Assembly (NCBI GenBank): GCA_002315795.1
Contig: DCIF01000005.1
Span: 1 to 14,284, forward strand
Length of the DNA stretch: 14,284 nt
Reading direction: 5' to 3'
From: Bacteroidales bacterium UBA1733
GTDB lineage: Bacteria > Bacteroidota > Bacteroidia > Bacteroidales > UBA3663
Below the pieces are notes generated by a model. It did no database searches, had not been told where the DNA came from, and saw only the letters and a program-made list of their open reading frames with translations. Positions 7,704 through 14,261 of this stretch are shown in pieces; within the stretch, counting starts at the first letter, position 1; each line of letters starts with the position of its first letter. The translations under genes were made by a program, and so were the position numbers.

Positions 7704-8011
7704 TGAAATACGTTACCTATTTTGCATATATCCTTGTGATCGTTGGCGCCATCCTCTATCTGCCGTTTAGAGTGGTGGCTCCTTATGTCTTTGCTATCGG
7801 CTGTGGTTTGCTGTTAGGAACACATCTGGCCGAGCGTTACCAGGGCAATAGCCTTAGACAGAAGCGTAACAACCGTACACGTCATCTGGTTGGTATCTTC
7901 TATGCGGTAGCTGCTTATTATATGTTTCAGCCGGGGATGTACTGGTTGCCATTGCTCACTATTGCAGTGGTGCTTGAGCTATACACACTCCATGTTATGG
8001 ATAAGCAATGA
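7703..8011 (+). CDS. Small multi-pass membrane protein of unknown function
   Basis: A 102-aa protein with about four hydrophobic segments: roughly 5-20, 25-41, 63-77 and 80-97. A basic loop lies in the middle (about 45-62, with RQKRNNRTRH). The positive loop suggests both termini face the periplasm or, by pairing, a cytoplasmic central loop. I recognise no named family. It is embedded between the DivIC-like gene (1-nt overlap) and the patatin gene (4-nt ATGA overlap), so it is certainly translated if its neighbours are. A link to the envelope or to phospholipid handling is suggested by context only. Confidence 0.8.
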   Translation: MKYVTYFAYILVIVGAILYLPFRVVAPYVFAIGCGLLLGTHLAERYQGNSLRQKRNNRTRHLVGIFYAVAAYYMFQPGMYWLPLLTIAVVLELYTLHVMDKQ

Positions 8012-8862
8012 AACACGGATTAGTTCTTGAGGGAGGAGGGCTGCGTGGTATCTTTACCTCTGGTATTCTTGACGAGATGATGGCTCAGGGTCTTACTGAC
8101 TTTGAGGGTATTGTTGGCGTTTCGGCGGGAGCATGTTTTGGCGTCAATATGAAGTCGAATCAGCCAGGGCGTGCCCTGCGTTATAATGTGCAGATGGTGG
8201 GCAATCCTGAGTATATGAGCGTACGTTCGTTCCTCAAGACAGGCAATTATATCAATGCTGAGTTCTGCTATCACGTCGTCCCGACGCAGATTGACGTCTT
8301 TGATGGCGAGGCTTTTGCCAATAATCCGATGGAGTTCCACCTGGTCTGTACCGACTGTGCTACCGGCCAACCTGTCTATCACCAGATTGATCATGTCGAT
8401 TATGAAGTCCTGGAGTGGATACGTGCTTCGGCATCTTTGCCGATGGTGTGTCAGCCAGTAGCACTTGAGAATAAACTATTGCTTGATGGTGGCCTCTCGG
8501 ATTCCATTCCGCTGAAATACTTCCAAGATTTAGGTTATGATCGGAACATCGTCATCCTGACGCGTCCACTCGATTATCGCAAGGAACCGCTAAAACATAG
8601 CTGGTTTGTGAAAAAGGTACTGCACAAATATCCCGCTATCTACGAATGCATGAAGCACCGTCATGAGATGTATAATGAGCAGATGGACTATGTACTTTCA
8701 GAAGCCAAAAAAGGCCATATCCTGCTCATCGCTCCAGAGGCTCCGTTGCCCATCGGTCGCATAGAGATGAAGGTTGATAAACTCCAACTCATGCACCGTC
8801 TGGGTCGTGAGGCCTGTCTGAAACATCTGGATGAGATCAGGCGCTTTTTCTCTGCTATTTAG
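8008..8862 (+). CDS. Patatin-like phospholipase (bacterial RssA/YjjU-type)
   Basis: A predicted serine lipid acyl hydrolase using a Ser-Asp dyad, cytoplasmic since no signal is present. The oxyanion loop is GGGLRG at 9-14, the nucleophile is S39 in GVSAG at 37-41, and the catalytic aspartate is D160 in LLLDGG. All three are intact, in the order and spacing of patatin proteins. At 284 aa it is a compact, single-domain member close to the YjjU/RssA group. It starts in the ATGA overlap with the membrane-protein gene, so it is the last gene of the division-protein operon. The substrate is probably membrane phospholipid or lysophospholipid, which is family knowledge and not visible here. Confidence 0.9.
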   Translation: MKHGLVLEGGGLRGIFTSGILDEMMAQGLTDFEGIVGVSAGACFGVNMKSNQPGRALRYNVQMVGNPEYMSVRSFLKTGNYINAEFCYHVVPTQIDVFDGEAFANNPMEFHLVCTDCATGQPVYHQIDHVDYEVLEWIRASASLPMVCQPVALENKLLLDGGLSDSIPLKYFQDLGYDRNIVILTRPLDYRKEPLKHSWFVKKVLHKYPAIYECMKHRHEMYNEQMDYVLSEAKKGHILLIAPEAPLPIGRIEMKVDKLQLMHRLGREACLKHLDEIRRFFSAI

Positions 8863-8863
8863 T

Positions 8864-8884
8864 TCACAAGGTCCAAGCCTGTGA
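8864..8884. other. Short hairpin just past the patatin stop codon
   Basis: TCACA and GG (bulged A at 8869) pair with CC and TGTGA across the loop TCCAAG at 8872-8877. Neither strand shows a T-run after it, so it is not a standard intrinsic terminator. It lies between the patatin stop and the end of the small minus-strand ORF and could mark the 3' ends of both transcripts. Confidence 0.25.
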
Positions 8885-9004
8885 CCAGCGCTCCTCCTCG
8901 CGAGCGAAATCTTCCATCTGTGCAACGTATGGCTTGCTGATCAGAACGGTGAAGATCAACGTACATCGTCTTACTCTCTTCCAGATGTTGTAATGAATAG
9001 TCAT
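8864..9004 (-). CDS. Possible small ORF, 46 codons
   Basis: The ORF begins MTIHYNIWKRVRRC, then has a moderately hydrophobic stretch (LIFTVLISKPYVA) and an acidic, tryptophan-containing tail (EDFAREEERW). I recognise no family. In favour: a TATCTTTG box at 9063-9056 and a leader of about 45 nt place the ATG at 9004 sensibly, and the stop falls 2 nt from the patatin stop. Against: the length is short, codon evidence is weak, and no homologue is known to me. The ORF can be extended upstream to 9106, but that would run through the promoter box. The transcript could instead be a noncoding or antisense RNA. Confidence 0.3.
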   Translation of the reverse strand: MTIHYNIWKRVRRCTLIFTVLISKPYVAQMEDFAREEERWSQAWTL

Positions 9005-9055
9005 AGTTGTATGGTTTAAGTTTGTTGTTGCCTTGTTATTGTTTTTTTGATGGTG

Positions 9056-9063
9056 CAAAGATA
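9056..9063 (-). promoter_or_regulatory. -7 box upstream of the small ORF
   Basis: The minus strand reads TATCTTTG, the same word as at 7279-7272. It lies 51 nt before the ATG at 9004. No good TTTG box is found 19-21 nt upstream, so this is a candidate only. Confidence 0.4.
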
Positions 9064-9091
9064 GGGCCTTTCTGGTAATAAATGTATCTGT

Positions 9092-9105
9092 TGGCAACGT
9101 TGTCA
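9092..9105. promoter_or_regulatory. Palindrome, possible operator
   Basis: TGGCAACGTTGTCA is a 14-bp palindrome with one mismatched pair, centred on AACGTT. The shape (TGGCAA, central CG) is like operators of LacI/GalR-type regulators. It lies about 28-42 nt upstream of the candidate -7 box at 9063-9056. No regulator gene is nearby. Confidence 0.25.
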
Positions 9106-9161
9106 CATTGTTTTTCTCGTTTTCTGAAGCAAAGGATGCAAACTTGTCGCTCAGAAATCTA

Positions 9162-9458
9162 CTATGACATCCTTAGCTTCTGATATACACAAACAATGGC
9201 TGCAGTTATCTGCAGCAGAATGATGGCAGGAATACCTAATTTGAATTTTTTGTGCATCGTTTTATGATGCCATATCTTCATGCCGCACCATGCGCCAATA
9301 CTGCCACCAATGATGGCAAGCATCAATAGTGTGGTTTCTGGAATTCGCCATTTGTCCTTCCTGGCCTTCCATTTGTCAATGCCATAGGTAATGAATGCGA
9401 TAAGGTTGATAGCGGTGAGATAAATGGCTATGATTCCTGTCATTGTAAGTATTGTCAT
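9162..9458 (-). CDS. DUF1294 small membrane protein
   Basis: A 98-aa inner-membrane protein of the DUF1294 family, whose function is unknown. The family pattern is clear: an N-terminal TM helix with a conserved Asn (N18), YGIDKWKA at 25-32, RIPE at 38-41, a glycine-rich second helix (GGSIGAWCG, 50-58), HHKTMHKKF at 63-71, and a last TM helix at about 75-94. A second in-frame ATG, six codons in, would give an almost equal protein. It is the last gene of the minus-strand operon, 18 nt after the thioesterase gene. Confidence 0.9.
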   Translation of the reverse strand: MTILTMTGIIAIYLTAINLIAFITYGIDKWKARKDKWRIPETTLLMLAIIGGSIGAWCGMKIWHHKTMHKKFKLGIPAIILLQITAAIVCVYQKLRMS

Positions 9459-9476
9459 TATAATTTTTTGATTCTC

Positions 9477-9890
9477 TCATCGAGACATAAACTTCTCCTT
9501 ATTAACTATGAATCGGAGATGAGTGCCTTCACCGATGATTACGTCTTCCATCTTTGCAACTATATTGAAATAGAGCTTTTTGCCTTCAGCTTTTGTCAGA
9601 GTGGCAGTGGCAGTAATTTCTTTGCCAACCACTGAAGGTTTGAGATGTGACGATTCAATATGACCTCCAACAGTGGTGTATCCTTCTTCTAATTCTGGTG
9701 CAACGGCCATCATAGCGGCATTTTCCATGAGAGCCATCATGCGAGGAGTCGCTAATACTGGCAGATCACCAGAGCCGAGTGCAAGGGCTGTATCCTCCAT
9801 GCCGACAGTGAGCTTACTTGTGTAGGTTAGTCCCTCCCAGCACTTTTCCTTTGTTCCGCAATTCATGACGTTTGAAATGGTTTCGCTCAT
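9477..9890 (-). CDS. FlK-like hotdog thioesterase
   Basis: A 137-aa hotdog-fold acyl-CoA thioesterase of the group that includes the fluoroacetyl-CoA thioesterase FlK. FlK uses Thr42, Glu50 and His76. Here T48 (LATPRM), E56 (MENAAM) and H82 (ESSHLKP) have the same 8- and 26-residue spacings, so the active site appears complete. Close relatives are common in bacteria that never meet fluoroacetate, so the natural substrate is probably some short acyl-CoA that is not identified. Its ATG lies 2 nt beyond the old stop codon of the deleted AlkD gene, so it inherited translational coupling in that operon. The product is cytoplasmic. Confidence 0.87.
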   Translation of the reverse strand: MSETISNVMNCGTKEKCWEGLTYTSKLTVGMEDTALALGSGDLPVLATPRMMALMENAAMMAVAPELEEGYTTVGGHIESSHLKPSVVGKEITATATLTKAEGKKLYFNIVAKMEDVIIGEGTHLRFIVNKEKFMSR

Positions 9891-9892
9891 AT

Positions 9893-10086
9893 TTATTTTA
9901 TTTTTAAGGTTCGTAGATAATCCTTTTGTTCAGTGGTGATTTTGCATAGTCTTTTGCAAATGTTCGGAGCAAAGGTACTCTTATACCGATAAACCTCTCT
10001 ATCGGTATTCCAGGAGTCAGTTTGGCCTGGAAAGCAGCATACTCCTTATCCCGCAGTTGAAATAATCTTTCTTGCAAAGTCGTCAT
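9893..10086 (-). pseudogene. AlkD-type DNA alkylation repair gene with internal deletion
   Basis: Only the two ends of the gene remain. From the ATG at 10086, residues 1-49 read like the start of the Bacteroidales AlkD-family protein (LQERLFQLRDKEYAAF, then IGIRVPLLRTFAKDYAK). The frame then stops at 9904. In the next frame, from 9943 to the TAA at 9895-9893, the sequence reads KITTEQKDYLRTLKIK, which fits the usual C-terminal end of the same family. The middle, roughly 165 of about 230 residues as I recall the family, has been lost near 9936-9945, and the ends are joined out of frame. Intact members are HEAT-like-repeat glycosylases that remove alkylated bases; this remnant cannot do so. The neighbours hug the old ends: 1 nt from the hydrolase stop and 2 nt to the thioesterase ATG. 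The C-terminal match relies on memory of the family. Confidence 0.8.
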
Positions 10087-10087
10087 A

Positions 10088-11131
10088 TCAGAAATTTTTA
10101 CGCTCGAAGGTCCAGGTTGGGAACATCATGCTTGCATAATCATCATCAAGGAAGATCGCACTCTTGTAAGTTTGACCCTTCAGCTGCCAGTCGAGCCAGC
10201 GGATAGCTACGAAAGCGTATGCACCGCCAAACTTCTCGTAGTAGGTGCCGTTGTGTCCGTCATGTGAGTTGAACATTACGACAGGAACATCCACCAGCTG
10301 CTCGAAGTCCTTATTGGCATTCTGGTGTGCAATATCTGTTGGTCCTCCAATCATGTAGAACATTGGTGTGTGTACATTCTTGAGGTTTTCTTTACTTGCA
10401 CCACTCATCTCCATATCGCCAATGCCGGAGTTGAGCATGACACAAGTCTTGATACGTGGATCATGTGCTACTCCGAGCACTTGAGAACCACCGCAAGATT
10501 GTCCCATTGCAGCTACATGATCGAGGTCCACCATGTGATAATACTCAGACTTTGGATCGGCATTCTGTTCAGTAATCCAGTCAAGAGCTTCAAGTAACTG
10601 CTTTGAATAAGTACGGAATGGTGCTGGCTCTGCTTTCTTGCTCTTCTTTTTTGCTTCCTTTTTAGCTGCAGCATTTGCTGCCTCCTGTGCTAGTCTAGCC
10701 TCTTCTTTCTGCTCAGCAGTCGGCTCAGGATATCGCTCACCAGTAGCCAGGACGACATCCTTGCCCTTTGGATAGTTGCCGAAAAGCACTTTTTTCCATT
10801 GCTCTACGGTGCTTTCCTCATCGTATGGACCGATGGCGATTGCTATGTAACCATGCGAAGCCACCTCGTTAAGCAGCAGACGCATCTCTACATTGTTGTT
10901 GAAACAAGCGCCATTGGCATAGACGATTACAGGTAGCTTCCCCTGCTTCTCCACTGTAGCAGCAATGTCTTTAGGACGATAGACGGTGTGTGTCGACAAA
11001 GTAGCATCTTCAACTACAATGGCAGGATAATCACCTGATCCACCATTTTCAATTTCCTGACTCTTTACTGTCTGCGCATTGCCGTTCAGGCAAAGACAGA
11101 ATAATGCAAGACTGACAAACAATTTTTTCAT
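10088..11131 (-). CDS. Secreted alpha/beta hydrolase with Lys/Ala-rich insertion
   Basis: A 347-aa exported hydrolase with a signal peptide at 1-19 (ending GNA before QTV). The fold and order are those of the chlorophyllase/PET-hydrolase-like group in Bacteroidetes. An oxyanion strand (PVIVYANGACF) comes first, then the nucleophile S212 in GQSCGG. An acid candidate follows in GGPTDIAH, and the catalytic histidine is H290 or H293 in SHDGHNG. Between the first half and the nucleophile, residues about 138-171 form an unusual charged insertion of repeated Ala, Lys and Glu, predicted as a long helix with a basic patch (KKEAKKKSKK). The substrate is unknown; an ester of a plant or host compound is likely. 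It is the first gene of a minus-strand operon and lies divergent to the radical SAM gene, with 152 nt between starts. I see no exact -7 box for it. Confidence 0.85.
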   Translation of the reverse strand: MKKLFVSLALFCLCLNGNAQTVKSQEIENGGSGDYPAIVVEDATLSTHTVYRPKDIAATVEKQGKLPVIVYANGACFNNNVEMRLLLNEVASHGYIAIAIGPYDEESTVEQWKKVLFGNYPKGKDVVLATGERYPEPTAEQKEEARLAQEAANAAAKKEAKKKSKKAEPAPFRTYSKQLLEALDWITEQNADPKSEYYHMVDLDHVAAMGQSCGGSQVLGVAHDPRIKTCVMLNSGIGDMEMSGASKENLKNVHTPMFYMIGGPTDIAHQNANKDFEQLVDVPVVMFNSHDGHNGTYYEKFGGAYAFVAIRWLDWQLKGQTYKSAIFLDDDYASMMFPTWTFERKNF

Positions 11132-11225
11132 GTTGATAATGTATTAGTGATTTTCATTAAGTGATGCTTTTTTGTGTGGATTTAGCTCAAAGAGAACTTT
11201 TATTAAGGATTTATTTCCTTGAAAT

Positions 11226-11256
11226 TTTGAAAAATAGCCAAAAGTCAGTATTTTTG
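11226..11256 (+). promoter_or_regulatory. Sigma-ABfr-type promoter of the radical SAM gene
   Basis: TTTG at 11226-11229, a 19-nt spacer and TATTTTTG at 11249-11256 match the Bacteroidetes primary sigma factor consensus (TTTG, 19-21 nt, TAnnTTTG) in every fixed position. The start point should fall near 11263. This is the best promoter in the window. It rules out the ATG at 11161 and points to the ATG at 11284. Confidence 0.75.
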
Positions 11257-11283
11257 CCCCTGTTCACTATAGATTGCAGCGTG

Positions 11284-12138
11284 ATGGAAAAGATACAGAG
11301 AATCATGATTGATGCGGGATTCACCTGCCCGAACCGTGATGGTAGCAGGGGCCGTGGTGGATGCTCGTTTTGCCGAACGGAGTCTTTCTGTCCGAAGTAT
11401 TGTCATGGCAGTATCTCTGAGCAACTAAAAGCTGGCAAGAGGTTCTTTGCAGGGAAATACCCTAATATGAAATATCTGGCTTACTTTCAGCCTTTCTCGA
11501 ATACATACGCCCCTCTTCCTGTCTTGAAGGAAAGGTATGAGGAGGCGTTGTCTGATCCAGATGTAGTGGGACTTGTCATTGCCACACGTCCAGATTGCCT
11601 GCCATTCGAAACAATAGAATACCTCAAGGAACTGTCTGGGAGAACTTCTCTTTTAGTCGAACTTGGAGTGGAGTCATTCTACGACCGTACTCTCAAACGG
11701 ATTGGCCGTGGACATGATGCACACTCGAGCATAGATGCAATCAGACGCTGTAGCGAGGCTGGTCTTAATGTCGGGATTCATCTGATCGCCGGATTGCCTG
11801 GAGAGTCAATAGAGGATATCCTGCATGAAGCAGATATTCTCAATGAACAGTCAATACAGTCACTGAAGATCCATCAGCTTCAGATTCTGAAAGGTACTCG
11901 CATGGCTGATGACTGGGAAAAGAACAGAGCTGATTTCCTATCCTTTACTGCTGAGTCTTATGCTGACTGCATTGCTTCGTTTCTCGCCAGATTAAAGCCA
12001 TCGATAAAAGTAGAGCGTGTAGCTTCATCCGCTCCTTCCGAACTTCTGCTTCATCCACGTTGGGGCAAGAAGCCACAGGAGATCTGGCAGATGGTTATCT
12101 CTTCGGTTCAGAATGAGGCTTTGTCCAAGTCATTCTGA
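11284..12138 (+). CDS. TIGR01212/YhcC-type radical SAM protein, short N-terminus
   Basis: A 284-aa radical SAM enzyme of the TIGR01212 family (E. coli YhcC). The family cluster motif is intact: C15, C27 and C30 in CPNRDG...GGCSFC (C-x11-C-x2-C), preceded by the typical IDAGF. Other landmarks are YLAYFQPFSNTYAP, TRPDCLP, the LVELGVES strand, RIGRGHD and LIAGLPGES. The reaction and substrate of this family are not established. An ATG at 11161 would give 325 aa, but its first 41 residues do not resemble the family and enclose the promoter at 11226-11256. Starting at 11284, the protein begins right at the KIQRI strand and lacks the 10-15 residues (a YN..S segment) usual ahead of it; I found them in no frame upstream. 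The 3' end overlaps the convergent acetyltransferase gene by 44 nt. Confidence 0.87.
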   Translation: MEKIQRIMIDAGFTCPNRDGSRGRGGCSFCRTESFCPKYCHGSISEQLKAGKRFFAGKYPNMKYLAYFQPFSNTYAPLPVLKERYEEALSDPDVVGLVIATRPDCLPFETIEYLKELSGRTSLLVELGVESFYDRTLKRIGRGHDAHSSIDAIRRCSEAGLNVGIHLIAGLPGESIEDILHEADILNEQSIQSLKIHQLQILKGTRMADDWEKNRADFLSFTAESYADCIASFLARLKPSIKVERVASSAPSELLLHPRWGKKPQEIWQMVISSVQNEALSKSF

Positions 12139-12580
12139 TATGCGGAATACCATCGAGTATGAAAGACTCAGAAGACTGCTTGAAGCCGACTCCTTCGTAA
12201 AAGCCTTTTGCATATTCTTGTGCCTCAATATCAATGAGCGTTGCATTGAAATGCTCAGTTGCTGTCTTTATGGCACAAAGCATAATCTGCTTGCCATACC
12301 CCTTACCACGTTCGGTCGTGATGACTCTACCAATTGAGACCTCCTTCATGTGAGTGCCGGCTGGACACACTCGAGCTAAGGCGACTATCTTATTGCCAGA
12401 TGGAATGAGGGAAGAATCTACGGTTAGCCACAGATGAATGGACTTCTGATCATCATAATCCAGATCCTGATAGACACAGTTCTGCTCAACCACAAAGACT
12501 TCGCTACGTACTCTCAGCAATTCGTAAAGCTCGTCTGTGGTCAGTTCATGAAAGGTTTTTTGGTGTAATACTGCGCTCAT
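12095..12580 (-). CDS. ElaA-type GNAT N-acetyltransferase
   Basis: A 161-aa cytoplasmic acetyl-CoA-dependent acetyltransferase of the ElaA family. The N-terminal signature is clear: LLRVRSEVFVVEQNC at about 21-35, then YQDLDYDDQ and the HLW strand. The acetyl-CoA loop is RGKGYG at 91-96 after the strand VSIGRVI. The C-terminal part shows EAQEYAKGFYEGVGF and GIPHIRMTW, both usual. The substrate is not known for this family. It is the last gene of a minus-strand operon, 21 nt after the MazG-like gene, and its final 44 nt overlap the end of the radical SAM gene on the other strand. Confidence 0.88.
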   Translation of the reverse strand: MSAVLHQKTFHELTTDELYELLRVRSEVFVVEQNCVYQDLDYDDQKSIHLWLTVDSSLIPSGNKIVALARVCPAGTHMKEVSIGRVITTERGKGYGKQIMLCAIKTATEHFNATLIDIEAQEYAKGFYEGVGFKQSSESFILDGIPHIRMTWTKPHSEPKR

Positions 12581-12601
12581 AGAATTAGGTTAGACCTTTT
12601 T

Positions 12602-12928
12602 TTATCTTTCGTCACCTGATCCATGAATTTTGTCTCGCTGCATGCGTGAGGCGAGCTTGTCAAGGTTCATTTGGCAAACTTCCTCCAGCGTATAGCCAAG
12701 GTCGTGTGCCAGCGATGCTGCATACCACATCACATCTCCTAGCTCCATAGCTATCTGGCGCTTGCGTTCTTCTGTAAACTCGTCGTTATTGTCTCGAATC
12801 ACCTTCTTAACCTTATCCGCCACTTCTCCGGCCTCGCCTGTAAGGCCCAGCGTAGGGTAGATGATAGCACGTGAAGCTGGATAGATGGCGGTGGTACGAG
12901 CTCCGTCTTGATATTCGTTGATCGTCAT
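12602..12928 (-). CDS. MazG-like nucleoside triphosphate pyrophosphohydrolase
   Basis: A 108-aa all-alpha NTP pyrophosphatase of the small MazG-like kind, which cleaves (d)NTPs to monophosphate and pyrophosphate, probably as a house-cleaning enzyme; cytoplasmic. The Mg-binding residues are present: E32 and E35 in GEAGEVADKVKK, and E62 and D65 in MELGDVMWY. The end (NLDKLASRMQRDKIHGSGDER) is typical of the short form, which usually works as a dimer or tetramer. Full-length is about 100-120 aa in this group, so it is complete. It lies 19 nt after the esterase gene and 21 nt before the acetyltransferase gene. Confidence 0.9.
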   Translation of the reverse strand: MTINEYQDGARTTAIYPASRAIIYPTLGLTGEAGEVADKVKKVIRDNNDEFTEERKRQIAMELGDVMWYAASLAHDLGYTLEEVCQMNLDKLASRMQRDKIHGSGDER

Positions 12929-12947
12929 ATATTATTTTTCTTTGCGT

Positions 12948-14261
12948 TTATTCTGCCTTCAAATAATCCTCAATAAAATTCAATCTTGGTTTGAGATATT
13001 TCTCTTCCCATTGAGAACGAAGTTCTCCTTCTGGCCAGGCGTGTGTGCGATAAGGGACACAGTTGACCGTCTTCTTGCCTTTTGCAGCATTGAGTGAAGA
13101 CCAAACGGTAGAAGGTGGACAAGTCGTGTCAATCAATCCGATTTCACAGAATATCTCCGCATTTGAGTGGCTGAGAAGCAAAGAACCATCAAAGTAAGGC
13201 AGTGTAGCATCTACCATCAGCTGGTCGAGCTCCTGATGATTCTCTATCGGCTGTGGCCAACCAGCACGACGACCGGCACGAGTACCTCCTAAGTCCTGAA
13301 TTGCCGGAACATTAAGCACTACGGCCGTGACACGCGGATCAAGTCCAGCAGCAGCCGCCGCCTGACCTCCTCCTTGGCTCTCGCCAATTACAAGGATTCG
13401 CTTGCCATCCCACTCTGGCTGCTGTGTCATATATTCGATAGCGCGAAGCAGTCGCAAGTACATTCCTTTAAAATAATAGGTTTCACGATCTGCAGCATTG
13501 AACTCGTAGTATTCGCGGAGAGGTCCATCCTGTAGCATGTCGTAATATGCCTGAGGCTGTCCATTGAGCATGCCATGAGCATTCAAGTCGAGACTCAACG
13601 CGCCATTGCCCATTGCCGCGTTACCCACACATTCTGCAACCTGACACTGACACCAGTTGCCAGCAACACCTGCAGCACGGCAGAGGATGATGATAGGCAA
13701 AGACTTCTCTTTAGCGCCTGTCGGCTTTGCTACATAGCCACGCATAGGGGCCGGACCGAGGCAGTTAATCTCTACATCCTGACACGTATATTTCCCTTCG
13801 TATTGTTCTGGCACCTTCAGATCTGCGGTCTTGACTTGCATCGGTAAAGACTTGAGCAGAGACTTCTGGTTGTTCCAGTAAGTCATGAAATCAGCTGGCT
13901 CTGTATAGCCGGCCTTGAAGCCTTCTGGAGCCACGACAAATCCTACACCTTCAGTCTTCTCTGCGGCAGTCACTTCTACCATAATGGCACAGGTTTCGTT
14001 ATATGCCTTCTCACAGATCATAAAGTTGGCCGACGAAGGGAAAATCTTATATTCACTCGTTACGTGGTTGTTTGTAGAGATCCGTACCGAGAGTGAATCG
14101 TTTACCGGAGCATCGATTTGGCCGGAAACCAAAGCTGTTTCTCCCTTGGCATAGATGCCGCTCTCCTTATTGATAGAGAGTTTTAGTTGCTGTGCAGAGG
14201 TCGGTATCACCATAGCCAGTGTGCCTACGGCCATCATGGTAGAAATGACAAATTTTCTCAT
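12948..14261 (-). CDS. Secreted acetylxylan esterase / cephalosporin-C deacetylase family (CE7, AXE1)
   Basis: A predicted deacetylase that removes acetyl groups from xylan or xylo-oligosaccharides. The signal peptide is residues 1-23 (TSA before QQL), so it acts in the periplasm or outside. An N-terminal beta-sandwich-like domain covers about 25-115. The alpha/beta hydrolase domain of the AXE1 kind follows, about 120-437. The triad is S295 in GESQGG, D378 in GLIDTTCPP and H407 in YRTHAWP. Core CE7 proteins are near 320 aa; the extra length here is the N-terminal domain, common in Bacteroidetes members. The CE7 motif that usually reads RGQGGxS is replaced by LNAHGMLNGQ, so the substrate may differ. 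It is the first gene in the operon seen here, with the MazG-like gene 19 nt downstream. Only 23 bases of upstream sequence are in the window, too few to judge its promoter. Confidence 0.9.
   Translation of the reverse strand: MRKFVISTMMAVGTLAMVIPTSAQQLKLSINKESGIYAKGETALVSGQIDAPVNDSLSVRISTNNHVTSEYKIFPSSANFMICEKAYNETCAIMVEVTAAEKTEGVGFVVAPEGFKAGYTEPADFMTYWNNQKSLLKSLPMQVKTADLKVPEQYEGKYTCQDVEINCLGPAPMRGYVAKPTGAKEKSLPIIILCRAAGVAGNWCQCQVAECVGNAAMGNGALSLDLNAHGMLNGQPQAYYDMLQDGPLREYYEFNAADRETYYFKGMYLRLLRAIEYMTQQPEWDGKRILVIGESQGGGQAAAAAGLDPRVTAVVLNVPAIQDLGGTRAGRRAGWPQPIENHQELDQLMVDATLPYFDGSLLLSHSNAEIFCEIGLIDTTCPPSTVWSSLNAAKGKKTVNCVPYRTHAWPEGELRSQWEEKYLKPRLNFIEDYLKAE

Larger units (their letters stand above)
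8863..9161. other. Roughly 300-base stretch with no recognised gene
   Basis: Between the patatin stop and the DUF1294 stop I see only the possible 46-codon ORF, its -7 box, a palindrome at 9092-9105 and the hairpin at 8864-8884. I looked for tRNA-like, riboswitch-like and repeat structure and saw none. Confidence 0.6.

Noticed and set aside
9005..9106. 80-codon version of the small minus-strand ORF
   Set aside because: It would run through the candidate -7 box, and its extra residues are low-complexity.
10325..10597. Plus-strand 90-codon open frame opposite the secreted hydrolase
   Set aside because: Antisense to the catalytic core of a well-supported gene, with no feature of its own.
11204..11223. 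Imperfect hairpin (TTAAGGA ... TTCCTTGA) upstream of the radical SAM promoter
   Set aside because: Short, A/T-rich and without a T-run; it may be chance.
11161..11283. N-terminal extension of the radical SAM protein from the ATG at 11161
   Set aside because: The 41 residues do not resemble the family, and a full promoter lies inside them.
12588..12603. Plus-strand terminator: AGGT-TAG-ACCT followed by a T-run
   Set aside because: The stem is only four base pairs, and it would serve no adjacent plus-strand gene except through antisense read-through of the acetyltransferase gene.
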